Source of the DNA: Dongia_A sp039808885
GTDB taxonomy: Bacteria > Pseudomonadota > Alphaproteobacteria > Dongiales > Dongiaceae
Length of the DNA stretch: 64,000 bases
NCBI GenBank assembly: GCA_039808885.1
Contig: JBDHTX010000023.1
Span: forward strand, 1-64,000
Direction of reading: 5' to 3'
In this document: piece by piece, positions 7,733-16,809 of the stretch
Layout of the letters: each line of letters begins with the position of its first letter
How positions within the stretch are numbered: position 1 is the stretch's first letter
Translations under genes and position numbers: made by a program
Notes under the pieces: generated by a model
Told to the model about the DNA's origin: nothing
Database searches by the model: none
What the model saw: only the letters and a program-made list of their open reading frames with translations

Positions 7733-8653
7733 ATGCGCCTTCCCCCGTTGAAATCCGTGCACTATTTCGAGGCCGCCGCGCGGCTGCAGAGCTTCACCAA
7801 GGCGGCCCAGGAGCTGAACGTCACCCACAGCGCCATCAGCCACCAGATCAAGGCGCTGGAGGAGTGGCTGGGCCAGCAATTGTTCGAGCGCAAGACCCGC
7901 CAGGTGCGCCTGACCGAGGCCGGCAAGCGCTTCGTCGGCCCGGTGAAAAGCGCCTTCGAGCAGTTGAGCGAGGGCGCCGCCGACATCGCCCGCTATGGCA
8001 AGGACCGGCCGCTGACGGTGACCGCCCTGCCCTCGCTTTCGGCCAAGTGGCTGGTGCCGCGGCTCTCCGATTTCCAGCGCAATCATCCGGAGATCCAGGT
8101 GCGGCTCTCCGCCACCTCCGAGGTCGAGCCGGTGGGCGCCCGCGACATCGACATCGGCATCCGCTTTGGCCGCGGCGGCTGGAGCGGGCTCGAGGCCGAA
8201 TTGCTGGCGCCCAACATCGTCTTCCCGGTCTGCAGCCCGGCGCTGCTGACCCCGGACCGGCCGATCAACGAACCGCGCGACGTGCTGAAATACCCGCTGC
8301 TGACCGACATCGACTGGATGCGCTCGGGCTATGACGAATGGGCGGAATGGACCGCGGCTGCCGGCATCATCGACAACCGCGTGCAGTCCAACCTCAGCCT
8401 CAACTTCTCCAACCTGCTGATCCAGGCGGCGATCGACGGGCTCGGCATCGCCATGGGCAACGTCATCACCGCCGGCGACGACCTGAAGCACGGGCGGCTG
8501 ATCAAGCCGGTGGATTTCTCGGTCGACTTGAAGACCGGCTACTGGGTGGTCTATGGCAAGGGCGCGCTCAATCAGCCCAAGATCCGCGCCTTCCGCGACT
8601 GGGTGATGGAGCAGGCGCACGGCCACGCCGAATCCTGCAAGGGCTGCGGCTGA
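7733..8653 (+). CDS. LysR-family regulator, GcvA-like
   Basis: A 306-residue LysR-type transcription factor. Its N-terminal winged helix-turn-helix spans about residues 1-60 (LKSVHYFEAAARLQSFTKAA, then VTHSAISHQIKALE), and the substrate-binding domain follows (TVTALPSLSAKWLVPRL, a GcvA-type signature). An AAGGAGG site precedes the ATG. In E. coli GcvA controls the glycine cleavage genes, but in alphaproteobacteria this subgroup regulates diverse targets. Here the likely targets are the divergent DUF1127 genes or itself. The ligand is unknown. The C-terminus carries a His/Cys-rich tail, HGHAESCKGCG, which is slightly unusual. Confidence 0.92.
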   Translation: MRLPPLKSVHYFEAAARLQSFTKAAQELNVTHSAISHQIKALEEWLGQQLFERKTRQVRLTEAGKRFVGPVKSAFEQLSEGAADIARYGKDRPLTVTALPSLSAKWLVPRLSDFQRNHPEIQVRLSATSEVEPVGARDIDIGIRFGRGGWSGLEAELLAPNIVFPVCSPALLTPDRPINEPRDVLKYPLLTDIDWMRSGYDEWAEWTAAAGIIDNRVQSNLSLNFSNLLIQAAIDGLGIAMGNVITAGDDLKHGRLIKPVDFSVDLKTGYWVVYGKGALNQPKIRAFRDWVMEQAHGHAESCKGCG

Positions 8654-8675
8654 GGCCTTCGACTTGGGGGATCGC

Positions 8676-9371
8676 ATGAAGCGTGTGGTGTTGGCGGCGT
8701 TGATCGCGGCGGGGGCCGCGGCCTGGTCCATGACAGACCCGGCAAGCGCGGAGGAGCCGCGCCAGCGGCTGATGGACGTGCCGCTCGACATGCCGCTCGA
8801 CGACGAGCTCGACGGCGAGTTCCTGGAGGGAATCTACCAGGAAAAGCTGATGTCGGTGCTGAAGGACAGCGTGCTGATCGAGAACCCGATCCAGCACATC
8901 GAAAGCAACTTCACCGAGAACCGCAAGCTCGAGCTCTGGTTCTCCGCGCGCGAGGACGGCAGGCGCGTGTTCTGGGCGCATTTGTTCCAGGGCTTCGATG
9001 AAGGCAAGGAGCCGAGCCCGGAAATCGCGCTGGCCAATTTCCAGAGCGTCTTCGGCAAGCCCGACATCGTGAAGCTCGACAAGGACGACACGCGCGGGTC
9101 CTGGGTGCTGCTGAAGCTCGACCCGCGCCTGCCGGCCGAGCGCCGCGCGTCGATCCTGCAGCGCCTGGAAGCCAGCTTCCAGCCGACGCCCGACCAGATC
9201 GGCGACTTCCTGTTCCTCGACATGCGCGACCGGGTGAAGCTGCTGGGCCAGGATTTCCGCGGCGCGATCTTCTATTTCTCCGCCTTCAAGAACAAGGTCG
9301 CCGGGCAGAACACCGAGCTGCTCGACATGACGCGGGCCAACACGGTGCTGAACCTGGTGGTGCTGCAATAG
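8676..9371 (+). CDS. Secreted protein of unknown function, 231 aa
   Basis: I do not recognise a family. A signal peptide is clear: MKR, a hydrophobic core, then cleavage near TDPASAEE. The mature part is rich in charged residues and has no Cys pair or repeats. It contains LPAERRASILQRLEASFQ and reads like a globular periplasmic protein. GGGGGA lies just before the ATG at 8676. The gene begins 22 bases after the LysR stop and may be co-transcribed with it. Function cannot be inferred. Confidence 0.75.
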   Translation: MKRVVLAALIAAGAAAWSMTDPASAEEPRQRLMDVPLDMPLDDELDGEFLEGIYQEKLMSVLKDSVLIENPIQHIESNFTENRKLELWFSAREDGRRVFWAHLFQGFDEGKEPSPEIALANFQSVFGKPDIVKLDKDDTRGSWVLLKLDPRLPAERRASILQRLEASFQPTPDQIGDFLFLDMRDRVKLLGQDFRGAIFYFSAFKNKVAGQNTELLDMTRANTVLNLVVLQ

Positions 9372-9420
9372 CGGCTGGCTTTCTGCCGGTCGGGGCCGGA
9401 CCGCCACACCAAACTCGTTC

Positions 9421-9589
9421 GTCATCCCGGCCTTGCGCCGGGATCCACCGCGCAACCGCAAGGACCGCGTTCCGAAACACAACGCCCTTGCGGCGGAACC
9501 GTGGATCCCGGCGCTCGCAGAGCCTGTCCTTGGGCGGCGCACTGCGCGGACCCGAGGGCTCGGCGGGGACGACAATCGAAGAGGATGGT
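9421..9589. repeat. REP-like intergenic inverted repeat
   Basis: GCGCCGGGATCCAC (9435-9448) is perfectly inverted at 9501-9514 (GTGGATCCCGGCGC). The outer edges read GTCATCCCGG on the left and GGGGACGAC on the right. This GTCATCCCGG...CCGGGATCCA layout is a familiar dispersed palindromic element of alphaproteobacterial genomes. It lies between convergent genes and could also act as a transcription barrier. Confidence 0.7.
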
Positions 9590-9596
9590 CCTCCGC

Positions 9597-10160
9597 CTAG
9601 AACGACGAATTCGGCCCCTTGAGGAACTCCGCCTCCTCCTCCGTTGTCGCGCGGCCCAGGGCCTCGTTGCGGTGGGGGAAGCGGCCGAAGCGCTTGATGA
9701 TGTCGCGGTGCCGGTGCGCGTAGTCGAGATAATCCGCCGCCGCCGCGCCGAATTCCCGCGCGCAGGCCTCGATCAGCGCGATGTAGCGGTCCTGGTCGGC
9801 CAGGCTCTCGCCATGCTCGAAGGGCAGGTAGAAGAAGACGCGGTCGGGAAACGGAAAGCGCCGGTCGAAGCCGCGCTGGATCGCCTCCGCCGCGATGGCG
9901 CGGGCCAGCGGGTCGCCGAGATAGGCCTTGGCGCTGCCGCGATGGATGTTGCGGGCGCACTGGTCGACCAGCAGCAGCAGCGCCAGCGCGCCCTCGGGCG
10001 AGCCGCGCCAGGCGGCAAAGCCGCCCAGCTGCGCCTCATGCACGGCGGCGCCGAAGCGTTGCGCGATGTCGGCGTCGAAATCGCGGTCCTTCTCGAACCA
10101 CAGCGCGCGAGCCCGGTCGGAGAACCAGAACTGCAGGATGTCGCGCGGCGTGACCGCCAT
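9597..10160 (-). CDS. DUF924-family protein
   Basis: A 187-residue all-helical protein with the DUF924 hallmarks ILQFWFSD at the start, ALLLLVDQCARNIHRGSA in the middle (the family usually has LDQFPRN), FFYLPFEHGES, and HRDIIKRFGRFPHRNEALGR. The last two contain conserved His and Arg residues. The fold resembles TPR-like proteins and no biochemical role is established. One base separates its ATG from the upstream GST stop (TGACATG), so the two are translationally coupled. Confidence 0.9.
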   Translation of the reverse strand: MAVTPRDILQFWFSDRARALWFEKDRDFDADIAQRFGAAVHEAQLGGFAAWRGSPEGALALLLLVDQCARNIHRGSAKAYLGDPLARAIAAEAIQRGFDRRFPFPDRVFFYLPFEHGESLADQDRYIALIEACAREFGAAAADYLDYAHRHRDIIKRFGRFPHRNEALGRATTEEEAEFLKGPNSSF

Positions 10161-10161
10161 G

Positions 10162-10785
10162 TCAGCCGTCGTTCAGCTTCAGCATCCGCTGCATCGCCGG
10201 CCGCGCCGCCACCAGGTCGGCCAGGCGCTTCACCCGCGGGAAGCGCTCGTAGATGCCCGGGCACGAGGTCTGCCAGGTGGAGAGCATGTGAGCGAAGATG
10301 TCGGCGGCGGAGAATTGCTCGCCCAGCAGATACGGCCCGCCGGCGGCGAGGTGCTGGTCGATGCGGCCCCACAGGGTCGCCACCTCCGCCAGCGCCACCT
10401 GCTTCACCGAGGCCTCGCTCGCGGCATCGGCGACGCGGTCGGGATAGTAGAAGCGCAGCATCGCCGGCTGCAGCGTGTTGGTGAGGTGGACCAGCCACTG
10501 ATAGAAGTGGCCGCGCGCCATCTGGTCCGGCGCCGGCGCCAGCTTCGCCTCCGGGTGGCGGTCGGCGATGAAGGCGGCGATGGCGGCGGATTCGAACAGC
10601 ACGAAGCTGCCATCCACCACCAGGGTCGGCACCTTGCCGTTGGGATTGAGCCGCAGATAGTCCGGGTCGCGCGTGGCGCCGGCATCGACGCTGGTGAGCT
10701 TGAGCTCGAACCTGGCGCCCGATTCCTCGAGCACGCCATGCGGCGCCATCGAGGCGGAGCCGGGCGACCAATAAAGCGTGTACAC
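10162..10785 (-). CDS. Glutathione S-transferase family protein
   Basis: A 207-residue protein with an N-terminal thioredoxin-like domain (YTLYWSPGSASMAPHGVL; DYLRLNPNGKVPTLV, with the conserved cis-Pro) and a helical C-terminal domain. The glutathione-binding FESAAIAAFI is present. Such enzymes conjugate or reduce electrophiles with glutathione. A GTG at 10785 is the preferred start because AGGGGA lies six bases before it and the protein then begins at the family's usual MYTLY. An in-frame ATG at 10803 would add six residues without a good site. It is coupled to the DUF924 gene. Confidence 0.88.
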   Translation of the reverse strand: MYTLYWSPGSASMAPHGVLEESGARFELKLTSVDAGATRDPDYLRLNPNGKVPTLVVDGSFVLFESAAIAAFIADRHPEAKLAPAPDQMARGHFYQWLVHLTNTLQPAMLRFYYPDRVADAASEASVKQVALAEVATLWGRIDQHLAAGGPYLLGEQFSAADIFAHMLSTWQTSCPGIYERFPRVKRLADLVAARPAMQRMLKLNDG

Positions 10786-10991
10786 GTGAGTTCCCCTGAT
10801 CATTCCGCGCAGCGCGGGGCGCCACGTTAGCCAGAAGCGCCGCGCTCGCGCCAGAGGGGATCGCAGCGGGGCGAACGTGATGGAGAGATCGTGATGGGGA
10901 GAAAGGGATAGCCGCCGCCGCCACGCCGTCGCGGCCCTTCCCGCCAGGGCGAATCGGCGCGATACTTCAAGAAACGGAAAAGGCGCGGCGG

Positions 10992-11432
10992 ATGCGGCCA
11001 GGAACCCTGCTTCTCATCCTTGCGGCGGCGTTGCTCGGCGCCTGCGCCGCCAGGCCGGCGTCGCAATACGGCGCCCAGGCTCCTTCAGGTAGCCAGCCGA
11101 GCGGCCAGGCGGCCGCCAATCCGGCCGCCAATCCAGTGGTGGCGACGGAGGAGCGCGCGGTCCGCGTCGGCATGTCGGCGGCCGAGATCGCCGAGATGCT
11201 CGGCGCGCCGAATACGGTGGTCACCGACGCCGCGAAACGCGACACCTGGACCTATGACCGGATCTGGACCGACACGGCCTATTCCGCCTCGGATTCGCGC
11301 GGCAAGGTCCTGATGCTGGATCCGGCCCCAGGCGCCGGCGGCGCCGCCGCCCACACCGCCCTCACCGTCATCGTCATGTTCGACGAGGTCGGCAAGGTTC
11401 GCGACTTCGCCTATCACGCTCCGTCGCCCTAG
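10992..11432 (+). CDS. BamE/SmpA-like outer-membrane lipoprotein
   Basis: A 146-residue lipoprotein with signal peptide and lipobox LLGAC, so the mature protein starts at Cys 18. A Pro/Ala/Asn-rich spacer follows, then a BamE-like segment: VRVGMSAAEIAEMLGAPN, a Trp-Tyr motif TWTYDRIW, and a final strand VIVMFDEVGKVRDFAYH. BamE is part of the beta-barrel assembly machine, but several lipoproteins share this SmpA/OmlA fold without being BamE, so I do not give a symbol. It ends at a bidirectional terminator shared with the BI-1 gene. Confidence 0.75.
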   Translation: MRPGTLLLILAAALLGACAARPASQYGAQAPSGSQPSGQAAANPAANPVVATEERAVRVGMSAAEIAEMLGAPNTVVTDAAKRDTWTYDRIWTDTAYSASDSRGKVLMLDPAPGAGGAAAHTALTVIVMFDEVGKVRDFAYHAPSP

Positions 11433-11468
11433 GGTGGGACGCGCGGTGGCAGGCTTCCGGCAAAACAA

Positions 11469-11502
11469 AACCGGGGCCTTGCGGCCCCGGTTCGTTTGGT
11501 TT
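11469..11502. terminator. Bidirectional rho-independent terminator
   Basis: AACCGGGGCC (11469-11478) pairs with GGCCCCGGTT (11483-11492) around a TTGC loop. A T-rich tail lies on the right and an A-rich stretch on the left, so it can serve both convergent genes (lipoprotein and BI-1 protein). Confidence 0.88.
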
Positions 11503-11515
11503 CCTGCCTGCTCGC

Positions 11516-12244
11516 TTAGCGGCGGTCGCCGATGAAGCGCAGCAGGTAGATGAACAGGTTGATGAAGTCGAGATAGAGCTCGAGGGCGCCGAGGATCGCC
11601 TTCTTGCCGCCGGTCTCGGAATCGTCGCCTTCCCAGTAGGATTCCTTGATCTTCTGGGTGTCGTAGGCGGTGAGGCCGGTGAAGATCAGCACGCCGACCG
11701 CGGAAATGGTCAATTGCAGCGCGGTGGAGTTGACGAAGATGCCGACCACGCTGGCGATGATCAGGCCGATCAGGCCCATGAACAGGAACGAGCCCCAGGA
11801 GGTCAGGTCGCGCTTGGTGGTGTAGCCATAGAGCGCCATGGCGAAGAAGGTCGCCGAGCTGACGAAGAAGGTCGTGACGATCGACTGCTGGGTATAGACC
11901 AGGAAGATCGACGACAACGACAGGCCCATCACGCCGGAGAACAGCCAGAACACCAGCTGCGCCGTCGCGGCCGACATGCGGCGGATGCCGAAGCTGAGCG
12001 CCAGGACGAAGCCGAGCGGCGCGAAGAAGATCACCCAGCGCAGCGGCGTGGTGAAAATGGCCTCCAGCATCGCCGGGCTCTGCGAGGTGAAAAACGCCAC
12101 CAGGCCGGTAATCGCGGTGCCCACGCCCATCAGGCCGAACACCTTCTGCATATAGGCGCGCAGGCCGACATCGATGTCGGCAGCCTGCGCGGCGCCACGC
12201 GCCGGCATCCGGGTTATCGTCTCACGCTGCGGTCCAATGGCCAT
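11516..12244 (-). CDS. Bax inhibitor-1/YccA-family membrane protein
   Basis: The 242-residue protein has seven hydrophobic helices and the family pattern, with a cytoplasmic N-terminus, VGLRAYMQKVFGLMGVGTAITGL, and the hallmark TGLTAYDTQKIK followed by LYLDFINLFIYLLRFIG at the C-terminus. Relatives are pH-gated calcium-leak channels or modulators of membrane proteases such as FtsH. The ATG at 12244 has AAGGAG eight bases upstream. It appears to be a single gene. Confidence 0.92.
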   Translation of the reverse strand: MAIGPQRETITRMPARGAAQAADIDVGLRAYMQKVFGLMGVGTAITGLVAFFTSQSPAMLEAIFTTPLRWVIFFAPLGFVLALSFGIRRMSAATAQLVFWLFSGVMGLSLSSIFLVYTQQSIVTTFFVSSATFFAMALYGYTTKRDLTSWGSFLFMGLIGLIIASVVGIFVNSTALQLTISAVGVLIFTGLTAYDTQKIKESYWEGDDSETGGKKAILGALELYLDFINLFIYLLRFIGDRR

Positions 12245-12547
12245 CGTTCGCTCCTTGTTCCCATCGGGGGCGCCCAAATCCCCCCAAAGCGCCGCGCTGG
12301 AAGCGCGTGTCGGGCTTTAATATGAGGGCGTCACCCCGGTCCTTCAATGCCAATCGGACCGGTCCGGCGACCGATTTTCAGGCCCGGATCAGGGTAAATG
12401 CCCGCTGCACAAGGTCGGATTTGCCGGAAAACCCCTTGCGGGACCGGGCGCGGGGCGGCGATATAGCGGCCTTCCGGCCCCCAGCCGGCCGAAACCGGCC
12501 GGTTCGGGGCCGCTTCGCCCAGTTCGCCAGCCCGAAAGCACCCCCGA
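12245..12547. other. Divergent promoter region between BI-1 and trpS genes
   Basis: A 303-base gap between divergent genes. It is GC-rich, with no supported reading frame. No T-box or tryptophan leader peptide with clustered Trp codons was seen before trpS. I see no clear promoter boxes. Confidence 0.5.
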
Positions 12548-13585
12548 ATGAGCCGCAACGTCAACCGCATCTTCTCCGGCGTCCAGCCGACCAACAACCT
12601 GCATCTCGGCAACTACCTGGGCGCGGTCAGGAACTGGGTGCGGATGCAGAAGGACTACGAGTGCATCTTCTGCGTCGTCGATTTGCACGCCATCACCCTG
12701 TGGCAGGAGCCGGCGGCCCTGCGCCAGAACACCCGCGAGGTGGCGGCGGCCTATATCGCGTCCGGCATCGACCCGGAGGCCTCGATCATCTTCGCCCAGA
12801 GCCAGGTGCCGGCCCATGCGCAGCTGGCCTGGATCTTCAACTGCGTGGCCCGGCTCGGCTGGCTCAACCGCATGACCCAGTTCAAGGAAAAGGCCGGCAA
12901 GAACCGCGAGAACGCCTCGGTCGGGCTCTACGCCTATCCGGTGCTGATGGCGGCCGACATCCTGGCCTATAAGGGGACCCACGTGCCCGTGGGCGAGGAC
13001 CAGAAGCAGCATCTGGAGCTGGCCCGCGACATCGCCCAGAAGTTCAACCACGACTACAAGGTCGACTTCTTCCCGCTGCCCGAGCCGGTGATCGGCGGGC
13101 CGGCGACCCGCGTCATGTCGCTGCGCGACGGGACCAAGAAGATGTCCAAGTCGGATGAAAGCGACTACAGCCGCATCAACATGACCGACGATGCCGACAC
13201 CATCGCGCTCAAGTTCCGCAAGGCCAAGACCGACCCCAACGCGCTGCCCGGCCCGGAAAGCCTGGACGAGCGCGGCGATGTGAAGGATGACGCGCTGGCG
13301 GCCCGGCCCGAGGCCTTCAACCTGCTGGCGATCTATGCGGCGCTTTCCGACGCCACCCTGTCGGAGGTGGTGGGCCGCTTCGCCGGGCTGGATTTCTCCA
13401 AGTTCAAGGGCGAGCTGACCGATCTGGCGGTGGCCAAGCTCGGCCCGATCAACGCCGAGATGAAACGCCTGCTGGGCCATCCGGACGAGATCGACGCCCT
13501 GCTGCGCAAGGGTGCGGATCGCGCCCAGGCCATCGCGCAGCCGGTGCTGCGCGAGGTGGAGAAGATCGTCGGTTTCCTGCACTGA
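12548..13585 (+). CDS. trpS: Tryptophanyl-tRNA synthetase
   Basis: A 345-residue class I synthetase that charges tRNA-Trp in the cytoplasm. The HIGH-type motif appears as LHLGNYLGA (about residues 18-26), and the KMSKS loop as KKMSKSDES (about 198-206). GVQPTNNLHLGN and LYAYPVLMAADIL are diagnostic for TrpRS, the latter lining the tryptophan pocket. Length and domain order are normal. It sits alone between a BI-1 gene and a DUF2333 gene, followed after 15 bases by a GC-rich hairpin. Confidence 0.97.
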   Translation: MSRNVNRIFSGVQPTNNLHLGNYLGAVRNWVRMQKDYECIFCVVDLHAITLWQEPAALRQNTREVAAAYIASGIDPEASIIFAQSQVPAHAQLAWIFNCVARLGWLNRMTQFKEKAGKNRENASVGLYAYPVLMAADILAYKGTHVPVGEDQKQHLELARDIAQKFNHDYKVDFFPLPEPVIGGPATRVMSLRDGTKKMSKSDESDYSRINMTDDADTIALKFRKAKTDPNALPGPESLDERGDVKDDALAARPEAFNLLAIYAALSDATLSEVVGRFAGLDFSKFKGELTDLAVAKLGPINAEMKRLLGHPDEIDALLRKGADRAQAIAQPVLREVEKIVGFLH

Positions 13586-13590
13586 TCTCG

Positions 13591-13715
13591 CTATCCCCTC
13601 CCCCAGCCCAAGGCTGGGGAGGGCTCGGGAGGGGAAAGCGGCGTCGCAATCTCGGGCGGCCTTCGCTTGCCGCCGGCACCCCCAACCCTCCCCCGTCCCC
13701 GGGGAGGGCGCAGCG
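13591..13715. repeat. GC-rich palindromic intergenic element after trpS
   Basis: CCCCAGCC (13601-13608) pairs with GGCTGGGG (13612-13619) over a CAA loop, flanked by CCCTC/GAGGG runs. A second C-rich and G-rich hairpin lies near 13680-13710 (CCCTCCCCC ... GGGGAGGG). It resembles the elements at 25969, 28816 and 47636 and may act as a trpS terminator. Confidence 0.6.
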
Positions 13716-13810
13716 CTGAACTTGCCACCCGGCCGCAGCGACACCATTTGCAGTGGGGCTATAATGCCCGCCCGCCCCGCCGTTGAACCTGGCCCTTGGA
13801 GTTTCCCGCC

Positions 13811-14788
13811 ATGACCGCCGATCCGTTCCTCGACAGCCCGGCCGACACGCCGCAATTGCCGGGTCGCGGGCGGCGCTGGCTGCGGCGGATCAAATGGGCG
13901 GCCCTGCTGCTGCTGGCGGTGATCATCCTCTACTACCCGGTCGGCATGATCCTGGTGCACCGGATCAACGACGACCCGGCCTTCGGCCCGGCGACGGTGC
14001 CCCAGGGCGGCAGCAAGGCCGTGGCGACGGCGGCGGCGCTGATCCAGCGCGAGGTCGTCGACAGCCCCTGGCCGGCCAACGACCCCTTTTTCCTGCCCGG
14101 CGCCGCGCTGGACAACATGCCCAATTTCCAGATCGGCATTCAGGAGGCGCTGCGCCGCTTCGCCACCGAGATGGCGGACCAGATCGGCCGCGCCCGCGGC
14201 TCGTCCAGCGCCGACACCGATCTGACCGATGCCCGCGGCGCGCTCAACTACGCGCCGGACCGCTGGGTCTGGGACCCCAGCGTCTCGCTGTGGCCGACCG
14301 CCGGGTCCGAGGACCAGTACAAGGCGGCGATGCGCTCGCTGCTCAAATACAACGACCGCCTGTCCAGGGGGCAGGCCTCGTTCGAGCCGCGCGCCGACAA
14401 TCTGATGACCACCCTCGACCGCATCGGCAAGGATTTGGGCGCCGCCTCCAACGCCATCGACCAGCAGATCGACGAGCATTCCGGCGACTGGATCGACTGG
14501 CAGGCCGACGACAAGTTCTACCGCACCAAGGGCGAGCTCTACGCCTTCGGCCTGCTGCTGCGCGACATGGGCACCGATTTCCAGGCGGTGATCCAGGAGA
14601 AGGGCGCCACCACCGTGTGGCAGCGCATGGTCAGTTCGATGCTGGAGGGCGCCAGCCTGCAGCCGCTCGTCGTCATGAACGGGTCGCCCAACGCGCTGCT
14701 GCAGCCGAACCATCTGGCGGCCCAGGGATTCTACCTGCTGCGCGCCCGCACCCAGCTGGAAGAGATCACCGACATCCTGCAGAAATAG
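13811..14788 (+). CDS. DUF2333-family single-pass membrane protein
   Basis: A 325-residue protein with one N-terminal transmembrane helix (about residues 32-50, ALLLLAVIILYYPVGMIL) after a basic stretch, so most of it is periplasmic. The body matches DUF2333: LIQREVVDSPWPANDPFFLPG, then NMPNFQIGIQ and LGAASNAIDQQI. The function of the family is unknown; it is conserved in envelope-rich proteobacteria. The ATG at 13811 is preferred over an in-frame TTG at 13796. No partner gene is adjacent on the same strand within 300 bases. Confidence 0.8.
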   Translation: MTADPFLDSPADTPQLPGRGRRWLRRIKWAALLLLAVIILYYPVGMILVHRINDDPAFGPATVPQGGSKAVATAAALIQREVVDSPWPANDPFFLPGAALDNMPNFQIGIQEALRRFATEMADQIGRARGSSSADTDLTDARGALNYAPDRWVWDPSVSLWPTAGSEDQYKAAMRSLLKYNDRLSRGQASFEPRADNLMTTLDRIGKDLGAASNAIDQQIDEHSGDWIDWQADDKFYRTKGELYAFGLLLRDMGTDFQAVIQEKGATTVWQRMVSSMLEGASLQPLVVMNGSPNALLQPNHLAAQGFYLLRARTQLEEITDILQK

Positions 14789-15088
14789 GGCGGCGGCATC
14801 AGCTTTCCGTCACGCCGGTACCATAAAACCGTGCCGGCGGCGAGCGCCGTTGCGCGACGGCCGATTCCGCGCTTTCGCCTTGAGAATCATCGTCGTAGAG
14901 TAGATCACGATTGGCCGCGGGCCACGAGTCGCTGTCGCCGAAAACGCCAGAGCCACCGCGCTTTTGCCTGCAGGGCGTCTCCTTGACCGCAACCGCCAGT
15001 CGTTGAGACGCGTCTTGGGGGATGTCCGGCTGGCAGGGGTACCGACCGTCGGGCGTGGAACACTTTTGGGCCTGGGGTTCGGTCGCAC
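14789..15088. other. Intergenic region upstream of the TauE/SafE operon
   Basis: A 300-base gap with no supported gene. It probably carries the operon promoter; TTGAGA near 14879 could be a -35 box, but no matching -10 box is convincing. I see no riboswitch or repeat. Confidence 0.4.
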
Positions 15089-16042
15089 ATGCTGGGCGCC
15101 CTGTTAGACTGGCTACTCAGCTTTCAAGTCTATCTGCCGATCGCCGAGATTTCGGTCTCGGTGCTGTTGCTGCTCGGGCTCGGCGGCGGCATCGGCTTCC
15201 TCTCCGGCCTGTTCGGCGTCGGCGGCGGCTTCCTGATGACGCCGCTGCTGATCTTCATCGGCGTGCCGCCGGCGGTGGCGGTGGCGACGCAATCCAACCA
15301 GACGGTGGCAACCTCGGTCAGCGGCGTGCTGGCGCATTGGAGCCGCGGCAACGTCGATTTCAAGATGGGCACCGTGCTGTTGGGCGGCGGCGTGATCGGC
15401 TCGATCATCGGCGTCGCCTTGTTCTCCATCCTGCGCCGCTTCGGCCAGATCGACCTCGTCATCAACATCGCCTACGTGCTGATGCTGGGCTCGATCGGCA
15501 TCATGATGCTGGTGGAATCGGTGAAGGCGCTGCGCCGGGTGCGCCGCGCCCAGGCCCCGCGCAAATTGCACCAGCATGTCTGGGTGCACGGCCTGCCGCT
15601 GAAGATGCGGTTCAAGAAATCGCGCCTCTACATCTCGGCGGTGATGCCCGTCGGCCTCGGCGTGCTGGTCGGCATCCTCTCGGCGCTGCTCGGCGTCGGC
15701 GGCGCCTTCATGCTGGTTCCGGCGATGATCTACCTGCTCGGCATGCCGACGGTGGTGGTGATCGGCACCTCGCTGTTCCAGATCATCTTCGTCGCCGCCG
15801 TCACCACCGTCCTGCAATCGGTGGAGAACCGCACCGTCGACGTCATGCTGGCCTTCGTGCTCACCATCGGGTCGGTCATCGGCGCGCAGTTCGGCGGCCG
15901 CATCGGCGCCCGCCTGCCGGGCGAGCAGTTGCGCTTCCTGCTGGCGCTGCTGATCCTCTCCGTCGCCGTCGGCCTGTGCTACGAGCTGGTGGCGACGCCC
16001 GAGGATCTCTACGCCATCGTCACCCTGCCGGGGTCGCGCTGA
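15089..16042 (+). CDS. TauE/SafE-family anion exporter
   Basis: The 317-residue protein has about eight membrane helices and the two internal repeats typical of the TSUP family: GFLSGLFGVGGGFLMTPLL in the first half and GILSALLGVGGAFMLVPAM in the second. Family members move sulfite, sulfonates or other organic anions across the inner membrane. Its TGA overlaps the ATG of the next gene by one base, so the pair is translationally coupled. The partner is the TIGR02186 protein, a known companion of this transporter in alphaproteobacteria. Confidence 0.9.
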   Translation: MLGALLDWLLSFQVYLPIAEISVSVLLLLGLGGGIGFLSGLFGVGGGFLMTPLLIFIGVPPAVAVATQSNQTVATSVSGVLAHWSRGNVDFKMGTVLLGGGVIGSIIGVALFSILRRFGQIDLVINIAYVLMLGSIGIMMLVESVKALRRVRRAQAPRKLHQHVWVHGLPLKMRFKKSRLYISAVMPVGLGVLVGILSALLGVGGAFMLVPAMIYLLGMPTVVVIGTSLFQIIFVAAVTTVLQSVENRTVDVMLAFVLTIGSVIGAQFGGRIGARLPGEQLRFLLALLILSVAVGLCYELVATPEDLYAIVTLPGSR

Positions 16043-16806
16043 TGCGGCGGCGCCGCGCCCTGGACCTGCGTTGCGCCTGGCTGGCGCTGGCGGCGCTGCT
16101 TGCGGCCGCGCCGGCCCAGGCCAAGGGCATCATCGCCGATGTCGACGACCACCTGGTCGAGATCACCACCGACTTCGCCGGCCAGGACATCCTGGTCTTC
16201 GGCGCCATCGATGCGCCCGGCGACGTGGTGCTGGTGATGCGCGGGCCGCTGGGCCAGGTGCAGGTGCATGAGAAGGCGCGCTTCGCCGGCATCTGGGTCA
16301 ATGCCGAGACCGTCGGCTTCGCCAACGTCCCGGCGCTCTATGGCGTCGCCTCGTCGCGCAACCTGTTCGAGATCCTGCCGCCCGATGCCCTCGACCGCTA
16401 CGAGCTCGGCGTCGGCCGCATCAAGTTCACGCCGCTCGACGGCGAAATCGCCGGCAGCGGCCCGTTCAAGGACGCGCTGGTGCAGCAGAAGAAGAAGCAC
16501 GGCCTCTATGCCGACCGGGTCGGCCGCGTCACCTTCATCGGCAGCACCCTGTTCCGCGCCAACCTGCACCTGCCGTCCAACGTGCCGACCGGCACCTATC
16601 TGATCGACGTCTATCTGGTGCGCGACGGCCGCATCGTCGACGCGCAGAACATGCCGCTCATCATCAGCAAGGTCGGCTTCGGCGCCGACCTCTACAAATA
16701 CGCCCATGCGGGCAACATCGCGACGCGCCTCGGCTACGGCATCGTCGCGGTGATCGTTTCGCTGTTCACCGGCTGGCTCGCGCATTTGGCCTTTCGCAAG
16801 AGGTAG
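16042..16806 (+). CDS. TIGR02186-type transmembrane protein
   Basis: The 254-residue protein has a signal peptide (cleavage near AAPAQA), a large periplasmic beta-rich region and one C-terminal transmembrane helix (about 228-246) ending in a basic tail. DLYKYAHAGNIATRLGYG and LIVDVYLVRDG-like segments suit TIGR02186, which occurs next to TauE/SafE genes. It is probably an accessory component of that exporter; the biochemical role is unknown. It overlaps the exporter gene by one base and is followed after three bases by a Usp gene. Confidence 0.82.
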   Translation: MRRRRALDLRCAWLALAALLAAAPAQAKGIIADVDDHLVEITTDFAGQDILVFGAIDAPGDVVLVMRGPLGQVQVHEKARFAGIWVNAETVGFANVPALYGVASSRNLFEILPPDALDRYELGVGRIKFTPLDGEIAGSGPFKDALVQQKKKHGLYADRVGRVTFIGSTLFRANLHLPSNVPTGTYLIDVYLVRDGRIVDAQNMPLIISKVGFGADLYKYAHAGNIATRLGYGIVAVIVSLFTGWLAHLAFRKR

Positions 16807-16809
16807 GAC

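Noticed and set aside
12389..14713. A 774-residue minus-strand frame over trpS and the DUF2333 gene
   Set aside because: It mirrors the codon structure of genes with clear motifs on the plus strand and has no family pattern.
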